Shown here one piece after another: positions 25,681 to 33,549 of a DNA stretch of 49,589 nucleotides. Source of the stretch: Firmicutes bacterium UBA2598 (GTDB lineage: Bacteria > Bacillota > PH28-bin88); contig DDKM01000030.1 in NCBI GenBank assembly GCA_002339345.1, positions 1-49,589 of the forward strand. Direction: 5' to 3'. Numbering within the stretch: the first letter of the stretch is position 1; each line of letters opens with the position of its first letter. The notes beneath the pieces are model-generated. The model was not told the DNA's origin. It saw only the letters and a list, made by a program, of their open reading frames with translations, and did not search any database. Both the position numbers and the translations under genes were made by a program.

Positions 25681-25708
25681 TTTATAATAATTCAATTCAT
25701 GGTGTCGA
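25681..25708 (-). promoter_or_regulatory. Sigma-A-type promoter candidate for degS-degU
   Basis: On the minus strand TCGACA (5/6 to TTGACA), a 16-base spacer and TATAAA (5/6 to TATAAT) lie 34-61 bases before the degS start codon, in the 79-base gap after rbgA. Confidence 0.55.
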
Positions 25709-25726
25709 TTTCCTGTCCGGTTTGGA

Positions 25727-26578
25727 CTAATTTTCTGGCGGCATCCCATCCATGGTAATTCTACCCAATCGTCCCTGCCTGAATTCCGTCAGAAGTAAAA
25801 GACCTGCCCGGGACACGTCCACTGCACCGCCGGGCAACAGACAACCCCTTTTTTGCCCGATCAGTTGCAGGGTCCTGTCACGCTCCGCCTGTGGCGACAG
25901 ATCATATCGTTTTTGCAGCAGTTCCGGATACTGATCCCATAGCCAGTTGACTAGGCCCTTGACCAGGTCATGGGAGAAAAAACCGGTTTCCGCCACGCCA
26001 CCCGTGGCGGCCAACCGGAAAGCTGCAGCATGGTCATCCAGTTTTGGCCATAATAACCCTGGGGTATCCAGCAGTTCCACCTGCCCGGGAATCTTGATCC
26101 ATTGATGCCCCCTAGTAACCCCGGGGCGGTCACCCACTTGAGCTGCCCCCCTACCCACAAGCCTATTGATTAGGGTGGATTTGCCCACATTGGGAATACC
26201 CACCACCGCTGCCCGGACTGGCCTGGCCCGGCGACCCTTTTCACGCCACACCTGCAACCGTGGTTCGGCCAGCTGGCGTAAACGTGCCGGAATGGCTTTT
26301 ACACCGGCTCCTGTTTGCAGGTTAACAGCCAGTACTGGCTGGCCCATTTTATGGTGATAGGCAAGCCAGGCGGTAGTCTTTTGTGCATCCGCCATGTCAA
26401 TTTTGGTTAGCACTAACAGTACCGGCCGGTCGCCAGCCAAGGCCGCCAGGTCGGGATTCCGGCTGCTAAGGGGCAAACGGGCATCCGCCACCTCCACCAC
26501 CACATCAACCAGACTCAGCTTGTCCGCTAGCTGTCTCCTAGCTTTGGCCATGTGTCCGGGATACCAGTGGATGTGCAC
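25727..26578 (-). CDS. rbgA: Ribosome biogenesis GTPase RbgA/YlqF
   Basis: RbgA is needed for late assembly of the 50S subunit. The 283-residue protein has the circularly permuted GTPase order: G4 TKID (58-61) comes before G1 GIPNVGKST (127-135) and G3 DTPG (about 176). The N-terminus HWYPGHMAKA is the family signature with the catalytic-type histidine. A C-terminal ANTAR-like helical domain follows. The gene is 12 bases below lepB, the usual order rplS-lepB-rbgA. Confidence 0.95.
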   Translation of the reverse strand: MHIHWYPGHMAKARRQLADKLSLVDVVVEVADARLPLSSRNPDLAALAGDRPVLLVLTKIDMADAQKTTAWLAYHHKMGQPVLAVNLQTGAGVKAIPARLRQLAEPRLQVWREKGRRARPVRAAVVGIPNVGKSTLINRLVGRGAAQVGDRPGVTRGHQWIKIPGQVELLDTPGLLWPKLDDHAAAFRLAATGGVAETGFFSHDLVKGLVNWLWDQYPELLQKRYDLSPQAERDRTLQLIGQKRGCLLPGGAVDVSRAGLLLLTEFRQGRLGRITMDGMPPEN

Positions 26579-26590
26579 GAGTTTCTCCTC

Positions 26591-27115
26591 CTAACGTATC
26601 AGGCCGATCCGGTTTAAAGGCCAAAAGATCAACACCGCCTTGCCTACAACATGGTTGGCCGGTACAGGGCCCCAAACGCGGCTATCCTGGGAATTGTTCC
26701 GGTTGTCCCCCATCATGAAAAAGCTTTCCCCAGGTACCTGTATAGGCCCGAAATCGTTAAATGCCAGTCCTGCCGGCAAATACGGTTCCGGCACCACCTG
26801 ATTATTAATGATCAGTTCGCCGTTCCTGGCTCCAACTGTCTCTCCCCCCAGACCGACAACCCTTTTAATATAGTCCTTTTGCGGGTCCAAGGGATAGCGG
26901 AACACCAACACATCACCACGTCTGGGCTCGGTGAGCCGGTATATAATCTTGTTGACTATAATGCGATCCCCCGGTCGTAAGGTGGGTTCCATGGAACCGG
27001 AAGGAATAAAAAAGGGCTGGAAGAGGAATAGCCGAATGAGGGTAGCCAGTACCACGGCGATAATGATGGATTCAAAAAACTCTCCCACTACGGATTTTTT
27101 GCCTTCTGCCAACAT
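26591..27115 (-). CDS. lepB: Signal peptidase I
   Basis: From ATG 27115 the protein has 174 residues. It has one N-terminal membrane anchor (about 16-35), catalytic Ser41 in IPSGSMEPTL and the general-base Lys84 in DYIKRVVGLGGE. Box E MGDNRNNSQDSR follows. It is the single-anchor Gram-positive type. The start has a GGGGTG ribosome-binding site; a 10-codon upstream extension of the frame is less likely. It may also serve pilus-associated and exported proteins. Confidence 0.94.
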   Translation of the reverse strand: MLAEGKKSVVGEFFESIIIAVVLATLIRLFLFQPFFIPSGSMEPTLRPGDRIIVNKIIYRLTEPRRGDVLVFRYPLDPQKDYIKRVVGLGGETVGARNGELIINNQVVPEPYLPAGLAFNDFGPIQVPGESFFMMGDNRNNSQDSRVWGPVPANHVVGKAVLIFWPLNRIGLIR

Positions 27116-27160
27116 AATCACCCCATACGATAAAGGGACTGGCATGCCAGTCCCCCCACT

Positions 27161-27505
27161 TTACCTGTTCACTTCCCTGATGCGGGCAGCTTTGCCCATC
27201 CGTTCCCTTAGGTAATAAAGCTTGGCTCTACGCACATGACCCCGCCTTACAACCTCGATTTTTTCAAGCCTGGGAGAATGGACAGGGAAAATTCTTTCCA
27301 CCCCCACCCCGTAACTCACCCGCCGCACGGTAAATGTCTCCTGCAGGCCGCTACCCCGGCGGCTGATCACCACGCCTTCAAACAGCTGTATCCGTTCACG
27401 GGAACCTTCGATTACCTTGACATGTACCCTTACGGTATCACCAGGACGGAAATCCGGCAAGTCCTTCCGCAATTGCTCCGCCTGAATTGCCGATATTAAA
27501 TCCAT
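27161..27505 (-). CDS. rplS: 50S ribosomal protein L19
   Basis: The 114-residue product is full length for L19, with FRPGDTVRVHVKVIEGSRERIQ and the late GVGVERIFPVHSP segment. It has a textbook AAAGGAGG ribosome-binding site and follows trmD by 27 bases. Confidence 0.97.
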   Translation of the reverse strand: MDLISAIQAEQLRKDLPDFRPGDTVRVHVKVIEGSRERIQLFEGVVISRRGSGLQETFTVRRVSYGVGVERIFPVHSPRLEKIEVVRRGHVRRAKLYYLRERMGKAARIREVNR

Positions 27506-27532
27506 GTTTGAAACCTCCTTTCACATCAGACT

Positions 27533-28279
27533 CTATAATCCCTGACCCGCTTCTTCCTCAAGGAGGGCTACCAACCGGCGATCCTCTTCATCCAGTTGAG
27601 CTTTGTCCAGTAATTCCGGTCGGTTCCGTAGGGTGCGGTACAAGGATTGTTTTCTTCTCCACTGCCTAATCAGACGATGGTTGCCGGACAACAAGACTTC
27701 CGGTACTGTCATTCCTCTAAAATCCCGGGGTCTAGTGTAGTGGGGGTACTCCAAAAGCCCCCCGGCAAAGGATTCCTCCGAAACGGAATGGGCGTCCCCC
27801 AATACACCTGGGATAAGCCGTACCACCGCATCGATAATGACCATTGCCGGCAACTCACCACCCGTTAGCACGTAATCACCGATGGAGATTTCATCGGTGA
27901 CCAGATGCTGGCGGACCCGGTCATCCACGCCCTCGTAATGACCACAAATCAAAACCAGGTGTCTTTCTTTGGCCAGGTCATGAACCAAGGATTGGGTCAA
28001 AACCTTTCCCGCCGGGCTTAACAGGATCACTCTCTTGCCGTCCTGAGTTTGGGAACATACATGTTCCACCGCCCTGAAAATGGGTTCCGGCTTCATTACC
28101 ATTCCGGCACCGCCGCCAAAGGGGTAATCATCCACACAGCGATGTTTATCCAAGCAGTAATTCCGGATATCCACCGTTTCAACCCGCACCAACCCCCTGG
28201 CTAAAGCCCGGCCGATAATGCTCTCCCCTAATGGGCTGTCAAACATGCGAGGAAAAATGGTCAGTACATGGATTAACAC
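27533..28279 (-). CDS. trmD: tRNA (guanine-N1)-methyltransferase
   Basis: TrmD methylates G37 next to the anticodon and prevents +1 frameshifting. About 248 residues. SPOUT-family marks are DYPFGGGAGMVMKPEP, LLSPAGKVLTQ, LICGHYEGVDDRV, and the knot segment EISIGDYVLTGGELPAMV. The start is uncertain. GTG 28279 gives the usual short N-terminus and has GAGG nine bases upstream. TTG 28294 would overlap the rimM stop (TTGA). Confidence 0.94.
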   Translation of the reverse strand: MLIHVLTIFPRMFDSPLGESIIGRALARGLVRVETVDIRNYCLDKHRCVDDYPFGGGAGMVMKPEPIFRAVEHVCSQTQDGKRVILLSPAGKVLTQSLVHDLAKERHLVLICGHYEGVDDRVRQHLVTDEISIGDYVLTGGELPAMVIIDAVVRLIPGVLGDAHSVSEESFAGGLLEYPHYTRPRDFRGMTVPEVLLSGNHRLIRQWRRKQSLYRTLRNRPELLDKAQLDEEDRRLVALLEEEAGQGL

Positions 28280-28290
28280 CTTAACCAACC

Positions 28291-28818
28291 TCAATCCCTT
28301 AACCCCGGCGGTAATTTGACTATCATCTTCCCCGCAGGCAGGTCAATGGATTTTACCACATCTTTAATGGCCGGAATTAACAGGTCGGGACGATCCTTAT
28401 GGCGTACTACATAGACATCATTACCACCGGGTGTGAGGACTTCCGCCACTGTGCCCAGGCTTTCCCCGGTATCGGTGTAAACAACCAGCCCGATCATCTG
28501 AAAAATATAGTAATGTCCTGGGGGCAGCGGTACTAGTTCCGTGGGGGTTATTTTGAGATAAGCCTGTCTAAGCTTTTCCGCACCATCCTGATCAGAGATC
28601 TCTTTGAACTTGATCAGGAACCAACCCTTGTGCCGGCGTACTGTTTCCACCGTCAAGGTTTGTTGTGCCTGTGGCCCTACAATGGCTACCTTCTTCAAGT
28701 CAAAAAACCTGTCGGGATAATCCGTGAGGGGTATTACCCTCACCTCCCCCCGGACACCGTGACAGCCAATTACCTGGCCTACTGCCACCAGTTGCGGTAG
28801 ATCAATGTTCCTGTCCAA
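28291..28818 (-). CDS. rimM: Ribosome maturation factor RimM
   Basis: RimM helps 16S processing and binds S19 in the 30S head. The 175-residue protein has the N-terminal barrel (VGQVIGCHGVRGEVRVIPLTD) and the PRC-barrel C-terminal part (LVVYTDTGESLGTV, then NDVYVV). TTG 28818 lies inside khpA (17-base overlap), while GTG 28788 is a shorter alternative that would cut into the conserved N-terminus. Coupling to khpA is likely. Confidence 0.93.
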   Translation of the reverse strand: MDRNIDLPQLVAVGQVIGCHGVRGEVRVIPLTDYPDRFFDLKKVAIVGPQAQQTLTVETVRRHKGWFLIKFKEISDQDGAEKLRQAYLKITPTELVPLPPGHYYIFQMIGLVVYTDTGESLGTVAEVLTPGGNDVYVVRHKDRPDLLIPAIKDVVKSIDLPAGKMIVKLPPGLRD

Positions 28819-29038
28819 TTTCCACTACCGCCCGTTTACCCTCTTTGGTGGCCATAGCCTTCACCACCGTGCGGATGGCCTTGGCTATCCTTCCCTGTTT
28901 GCCGATCACCTTCCCCATATCCTGCGGCGCGACCCGCAGTTCCAGTACCAGTGAGCGGTCCTTTTCCTTCTCTGTTACAATAACTGCCCGGGGATCATCC
29001 ACAAGGGCTTTGGCCAATACCTCCACTAGTTCGCGCAT
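28802..29038 (-). CDS. khpA: KH-domain RNA-binding protein KhpA
   Basis: The 78-residue protein is a single KH domain with the GxxG loop in VIGKQGRIAKAIRTVVKA. It follows rpsP and precedes rimM, the conserved location of khpA (ylqC). In Gram-positive bacteria KhpA acts with KhpB in RNA binding and cell growth. The ribosome-binding site GGAGG precedes ATG 29038. Confidence 0.93.
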   Translation of the reverse strand: MRELVEVLAKALVDDPRAVIVTEKEKDRSLVLELRVAPQDMGKVIGKQGRIAKAIRTVVKAMATKEGKRAVVEIGQEH

Positions 29039-29059
29039 CGTAAAACCTCCATGCGCTAT

Positions 29060-29326
29060 TTATTTTTTGGCTTCGGCGAATTTCTCCCAAACACCTGCCC
29101 TTTTTAACAGTGATCTGACGGTATCAGAAGGCTGGGCTCCCGTTCCGAGCCACTTGAGAGCCTTTTCCTCGTCAATTTTGATGATCTCGGGGTTTTTTAT
29201 GGGGTTATAGTAACCTATTTCCTCAATAAACCTACCATCCCTGGGGGAACGGGCATCCGCCACCACCAGCCGGTAGAAGGGGTCCTTTTTTGCACCCATG
29301 CGCTTAAGCCTGATCCTGGTTGCCAT
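29060..29326 (-). CDS. rpsP: 30S ribosomal protein S16
   Basis: The 88-residue product is a complete S16, with RIRLKRMGAKKDPFYRLVV and ADARSPRDGRFIEEIGYYNP. It has a strong AGGAGGTGAT ribosome-binding site and follows ffh by 35 bases. Confidence 0.97.
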   Translation of the reverse strand: MATRIRLKRMGAKKDPFYRLVVADARSPRDGRFIEEIGYYNPIKNPEIIKIDEEKALKWLGTGAQPSDTVRSLLKRAGVWEKFAEAKK

Positions 29327-29361
29327 CCTATCACCTCCTTATAGTATTTAACATTTAATTA

Positions 29362-30720
29362 TTACTTAATCAAAGGGGGTAACCCGAATAGGCCCTTTTT
29401 CCCCTTGGATCCCTTTGACACACCAGCCATGTTACCCAGATGGCGCATCAACTTTTTTGATTCCTCAAACTGCTTCAGTAATTTATTGACATCCTGAACC
29501 TTGGTGCCGCTGCCGGCGGCAATGCGTTTTTTCCGGCTGCCGTTGATGATTTCCGGGTGCCGTCTTTCTGCGGGAGTCATGGACTGGATGATGGCCTCCG
29601 TACGGGAAAGTTCTTTTTCACTGATCTGGAGGCTCTTCAGCTGTTTGCCCATTCCCGGGATCATGCCCAGAATTTCCTCCAGTGGGCCTATGGACTTCAT
29701 TTGTTGCAATTGCTGCAGGAAATCCTCCAGGGAAAACTGCTGCTGGCGCAGTCTTTTTTCCATTTCCCGGGCTTTATCTGCATCAATGGTGGCCTGCGCC
29801 TTTTCAATGAGTGTCAACACATCCCCCATACCCAGAATACGCGAAGCCATCCGGTCCGGGTAAAAGGGTTCCAGAGCATCCAGTTTTTCCCCTGTACCTA
29901 CAAACTTAATGGGGCAACCGGTCACCGCACGGACCGATAGCGCCGCACCCCCCCGGGTGTCCCCGTCCAGTTTGGTCAGGATCACCCCGTCCAGGCCAAG
30001 GGACTGGTGAAACTGTTCCGCTACATTCACCGCATCCTGGCCGGTCATGGCATCCACCACCAGGAGTACCTCCTGTGGTTGGGCAAATCCCTTGATGTCC
30101 ACCAATTCCTGCATCATCTCACTGTTAATATGCAGGCGCCCGGCGGTGTCGATCAGAATGTAATCATTACCATGCTGCCTGCCATGTTCCATGGCGCCCT
30201 TGACAATGTCCAGTGGCTTATGCTGGTCTCCCATGGCAAAGACCGGTATGCCGAGCTTTTCGCCAACAATTTGCAGTTGCCGAATAGCCGCCGGGCGATA
30301 GATGTCCGCCGCTACCAGTAGCGGCCGGCGGCCCTGCTTTTTTAGCAACCCGGCCAGCTTACCGGTGGTGGTGGTTTTACCAGCACCCTGCAGACCAACC
30401 ATCATCACCACCGTGGGAGGTTTACTGCCTATTTTAAGCTTGGCATTACTGCCGCCCATCAGGTTTGTCAATTCCTCATGCACAATCTTGATTACCTGCT
30501 GACCGGGAGTCAGGCTGGCAAGCACTTCCTGGCCTACGGCCCTTTCCTTCACCCTGGCTACAAAATCCTTAACTACCTTAAAATTGACATCAGCTTCCAG
30601 CAGGGCCACCCGGACTTCCCGCATGGCTTCTGCCACATCTGCTTCGGTGAGTTTTCCCTTTCCCCTTAAGCGTTGAAAGGTCTGCTGCAACCTTTCCGCC
30701 AAACCAGCAAAAGCAGCCAT
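29362..30720 (-). CDS. ffh: Signal recognition particle protein Ffh
   Basis: Ffh binds signal sequences and 4.5S RNA and pairs with FtsY. From ATG 30720 the protein has 452 residues: N domain (1-90), GTPase G domain with GLQGAGKTTT and DTAGRL, TKLDGDTRGGAALS, and a Met-rich M domain (about 300-435, with IPGMGKQLKSL and RKKRIAAGSG). ATG 30720 has GGAGGG six bases upstream within ylxM; the TTG two codons earlier is not preferred. Its partner ftsY is about 4 kb away on the same strand. Confidence 0.97.
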   Translation of the reverse strand: MAAFAGLAERLQQTFQRLRGKGKLTEADVAEAMREVRVALLEADVNFKVVKDFVARVKERAVGQEVLASLTPGQQVIKIVHEELTNLMGGSNAKLKIGSKPPTVVMMVGLQGAGKTTTTGKLAGLLKKQGRRPLLVAADIYRPAAIRQLQIVGEKLGIPVFAMGDQHKPLDIVKGAMEHGRQHGNDYILIDTAGRLHINSEMMQELVDIKGFAQPQEVLLVVDAMTGQDAVNVAEQFHQSLGLDGVILTKLDGDTRGGAALSVRAVTGCPIKFVGTGEKLDALEPFYPDRMASRILGMGDVLTLIEKAQATIDADKAREMEKRLRQQQFSLEDFLQQLQQMKSIGPLEEILGMIPGMGKQLKSLQISEKELSRTEAIIQSMTPAERRHPEIINGSRKKRIAAGSGTKVQDVNKLLKQFEESKKLMRHLGNMAGVSKGSKGKKGLFGLPPLIK

Positions 30721-30722
30721 GC

Positions 30723-31079
30723 TCAACCCTCCAGTTCCTCGCCCAATTGCTGGGTCATGGCTGAAATAATTTCCTTCGCCCTGACTAGTCTGTCCTGTAC
30801 CTGATCGCCCTGCAGTAAATCATACAGTTCTACCAGTAATTGGCGCTGTGCCAGGAACCGGGACAGTAACCCAAGCTTTTCTTCGTATTCTTCCAGAGCC
30901 TGTTCAGCCCTTTTCAGGATATCGTGCACCGCCTGCCGGCTGACCCCGTACTCGGTGGCGATTTCCGCAAGGGTCAGATCGTGATTGAAATAGAGATCCA
31001 CCAGTTCCCGCTGTTTATCGGTCAGCAGTGGACCATAAAAGTCAAAAAGCCAACCGATCCGGGCCACTTTCGGTAGCAT
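30723..31079 (-). CDS. ylxM: YlxM/UPF0122 DNA-binding-like protein
   Basis: The 118-residue protein matches UPF0122. It has a sigma-70-region-4-like HTH, LTDKQRELVDLYFNHDLTLAEIATEYGVSRQAVHDILKRAEQ, followed by a charged helical tail. In streptococci YlxM modulates SRP activity. ATG 31079 has AGGTGG upstream and starts the SRP operon; its stop is 2 bases from the ffh start. Confidence 0.92.
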   Translation of the reverse strand: MLPKVARIGWLFDFYGPLLTDKQRELVDLYFNHDLTLAEIATEYGVSRQAVHDILKRAEQALEEYEEKLGLLSRFLAQRQLLVELYDLLQGDQVQDRLVRAKEIISAMTQQLGEELEG

Positions 31080-31120
31080 GGGCAAACCACCTGTCAAGGA
31101 CTCATACTTTACACTCTGAT

Positions 31121-31149
31121 AGAATACTATACCAGATGTTCTTTGTCAA
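31121..31149 (-). promoter_or_regulatory. Sigma-A promoter for the ylxM-ffh-...-rbgA operon
   Basis: On the minus strand a perfect TTGACA (31144-31149), a 17-base spacer and TATTCT (31121-31126, 4/6) are found about 40 bases upstream of ylxM. The -35 box lies inside the 3' end of the amidohydrolase gene. Confidence 0.65.
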
Positions 31150-32464
31150 GGGAAGTAGCTGTAAGTCTAGCGGCCCGGCGGCGTACCTCCCAGCGGATTC
31201 TTTCCACATCAAGGGTTTTTACCTGCCGCCCCTGCATCAAAATACGTCCATTGACTATCACCGTATCCACATCACCGGCTTGAGCGGCATAAACCAGGTG
31301 GGCCGGCACATCATGGAGGGGCCAGAGGTGGGGTTGATCCATGTTTACGAAGATCACATCCGCCGCCATCCCAGGAGCCAGGGTACCAACCCTGTGTTGC
31401 AAGCCAAGGGCCCTTGCCCCTTGGTTGGTCGCCATGGCCAGAGCCTGGTAGGATGCCAGCACCGTTGGATTTCCGCTGGAGACCTTGTGCAACAGGGCCG
31501 CCGTACGCATTTCCTGCAGCATATCCAGGTTGTTGTTGCTGGCGGCTCCATCGGTACCCAACCCTACCACAACACCCGCCTCCAGCATTTTGGGCACCGG
31601 CGCCACACCGCTGGCCAGCTTCATATTACTTTCCGGGTTATGGGCCACAGCCACCCCGTGCTGGCGCAGGATTTGGATGTCCTCTGCTGTCACATGGACA
31701 CAGTGGGCAGCAAGCACTGGCAGGTCGAAGACACCAAGATCCGCCAGGTGGGCCACCGGTGTTTTTCCCCACTGGCTGACAGCCCTTTGCACCTCTCCCT
31801 CTGTTTCCGCCACATGGATATGTAATCCCACACCCAGTTTCTCAGCCTTGGCACATACCTGTTTCAGATACTCCGGGGGACAGGTATAGGGAGCATGGGG
31901 TCCCAGCATGCAGGTAATCCTACCCTCGGCGGCCCCGTGCCAATCCCTGACTAGGGCCACACCCTCAGCTAGGGCTGCCTGCCCGTTGGGCTGCACCCCA
32001 ATGAGCCCCCTGGCCAGCAAGGCTCGCAACCCGGACTGCTCCACCGCCTCTGCCACCTTGTCCATGGCAAAATACATATCCGCAAAGGTGGTGGTGCCGG
32101 ACTGGATCATTTCCAGCATACATAACATGCTGCCCCAGTAAACATCCTCATTTTCCAGCCTGGACTCCAACGGCCAGATTTTTTGCTCCAGCCATTGCAT
32201 CAGGGGCAGATCATCGGCATACCCCCGTAAAAGGGTCATGGCCCCATGGGTGTGACAGTTGATGAGGCCGGGCATTACAACCATGCCCCTGGCGTCAATT
32301 ACTTCATCCCATTGCTGATCGGCACCGGCACCTACCGGACCGACAACGGTGATCATGCCGTCTCTGATGCCAAGCTCCCCTGAATAGTAATAATCACCAG
32401 GGTGATGGACATCCTTTTCCATGGGTAGTAAAATACAATTCTTTACCAGTGTGGATGGGGACAT
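31127..32464 (-). CDS. mtaD: 5-methylthioadenosine/S-adenosylhomocysteine deaminase (amidohydrolase)
   Basis: From ATG 32464 the protein has 445 residues and the MtaD/TrzN-type amidohydrolase fold. Zinc and active-site motifs are GLINCHTHGAMTLLRG (H-x-H), LHIHVAETEGEV, LAAHCVHV and GLGTDGAASNNNLDML. The reaction is deamination of methylthioadenosine to methylthioinosine and of SAH to S-inosylhomocysteine. GGGAGC lies four bases before the ATG; the frame extends six codons further. It is the last gene of a three-gene salvage cluster with mtnA and a phosphorylase. A related guanine- or cytosine-type deaminase activity cannot be excluded from motifs alone. Confidence 0.9.
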   Translation of the reverse strand: MSPSTLVKNCILLPMEKDVHHPGDYYYSGELGIRDGMITVVGPVGAGADQQWDEVIDARGMVVMPGLINCHTHGAMTLLRGYADDLPLMQWLEQKIWPLESRLENEDVYWGSMLCMLEMIQSGTTTFADMYFAMDKVAEAVEQSGLRALLARGLIGVQPNGQAALAEGVALVRDWHGAAEGRITCMLGPHAPYTCPPEYLKQVCAKAEKLGVGLHIHVAETEGEVQRAVSQWGKTPVAHLADLGVFDLPVLAAHCVHVTAEDIQILRQHGVAVAHNPESNMKLASGVAPVPKMLEAGVVVGLGTDGAASNNNLDMLQEMRTAALLHKVSSGNPTVLASYQALAMATNQGARALGLQHRVGTLAPGMAADVIFVNMDQPHLWPLHDVPAHLVYAAQAGDVDTVIVNGRILMQGRQVKTLDVERIRWEVRRRAARLTATSLDKEHLV

Positions 32465-32478
32465 CCCAGCTCCCTCCC

Positions 32479-33537
32479 TCAATCCGAATTGTTTTTCACC
32501 GGTGATGATGCCCGGAGATACAGAAAATTGTCCTGGTAGGGGGGGCGGATTACCCCCCGGTCTGTAATAATGGCGGTAATCAGGTTGTGAGGGGTGATGT
32601 CAAAGGCCGGGTTGAAGACCCTGGCCCCCGGTGGAGCGATAGGCCGCCCACTCAGGCTGGTTACTTCCTCCGCCAGCCTTTCTTCAATGGGAATTTTGGA
32701 ACCGTCCGGCAGGGTAAAATCAAAGGTGGACAGGGGGGCGGCCACATAAAAGGGAATGCCGTGGTGTTTGGCCAATACCGCTAGGCCATATGTTCCAATC
32801 TTGTTGGCTACATCGCCGTTGGCGGTGATGCGGTCTGCTCCCACCAGCACCAAATCCACCTTGCCAAGGGCCATCAGGTAACCAGCCATGTTGTCCGTCA
32901 CCAGGGTCACCGGAATGCCCTCTTGGTGTAACTCCCATACCGTCAAGCGGGCTCCCTGCAGCAAGGGTCTTGTCTCATCGGCGTAAACATGCACGTTTTT
33001 ACCGGCTGCATGGGCTGCACGGATAACCCCCAGGGCAGTGCCATACCCCCCGGTGGCGAGGGCACCAGCGTTACAGTGGGTTAAAATATTGGCCCCCGGT
33101 GGTACCAGTTCACTACCATAGCAACCAATACGGCGGTTTTGGACGACATCCTCAGACAAAATGTCCAATGCTTCCTGTTCCAGGGCTGCCAACTGTTCCG
33201 CCACACTGCTCCCGTCTTCCCTTTGCATCCTTTCCAGCATCCGGTTCAAAGCCCAAAAAAGATTAACCGCCGTCGGCCTGGTTGCCGCCAGTTCCTTGGC
33301 CGCACCACGCACCAGTTTTGCAAAATCACCCTTTGGCTCGGACATAAACTCCAGGGCCGCCAGAACCAGCCCAAAGGCGGCAGCCGCCCCGATAGCAGGG
33401 GCTCCCCGAACACGCATTTCCGTGATGGCCAACGCCACCTGGCGGTAATCGGAGAAGGTTAGATACTTAACCTCTAGCGGTAGCCTGGTTTGATCCAACA
33501 ATACCAGTTGCCTATTTTCCCACTTGATAGGTTCCAC
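32479..33537 (-). CDS. mtnA: Methylthioribose-1-phosphate isomerase
   Basis: MtnA converts 5-methylthioribose-1-phosphate to methylthioribulose-1-phosphate. About 352 residues of the eIF2B-like fold. Catalytic Cys is in ILTHCNAGALATGGYGTALG (about 160) and catalytic Asp in LVGADRITANGDVANKIGTY (about 240). RVRGAPAIGAAAAFG is near the N-terminus. GTG 33537 is eight bases after AGGGGG; TTG 33540 is the alternative. No mtnK, mtnB or mtnW is in the window, so later steps are not visible. Confidence 0.94.
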   Translation of the reverse strand: MEPIKWENRQLVLLDQTRLPLEVKYLTFSDYRQVALAITEMRVRGAPAIGAAAAFGLVLAALEFMSEPKGDFAKLVRGAAKELAATRPTAVNLFWALNRMLERMQREDGSSVAEQLAALEQEALDILSEDVVQNRRIGCYGSELVPPGANILTHCNAGALATGGYGTALGVIRAAHAAGKNVHVYADETRPLLQGARLTVWELHQEGIPVTLVTDNMAGYLMALGKVDLVLVGADRITANGDVANKIGTYGLAVLAKHHGIPFYVAAPLSTFDFTLPDGSKIPIEERLAEEVTSLSGRPIAPPGARVFNPAFDITPHNLITAIITDRGVIRPPYQDNFLYLRASSPVKNNSD

Positions 33538-33549
33538 CAATAATACCCC

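Noticed and set aside
31028..31825. 265-codon plus-strand open frame
   Set aside because: Antisense to mtaD and ylxM; no motif; the opposite-strand genes are well supported.
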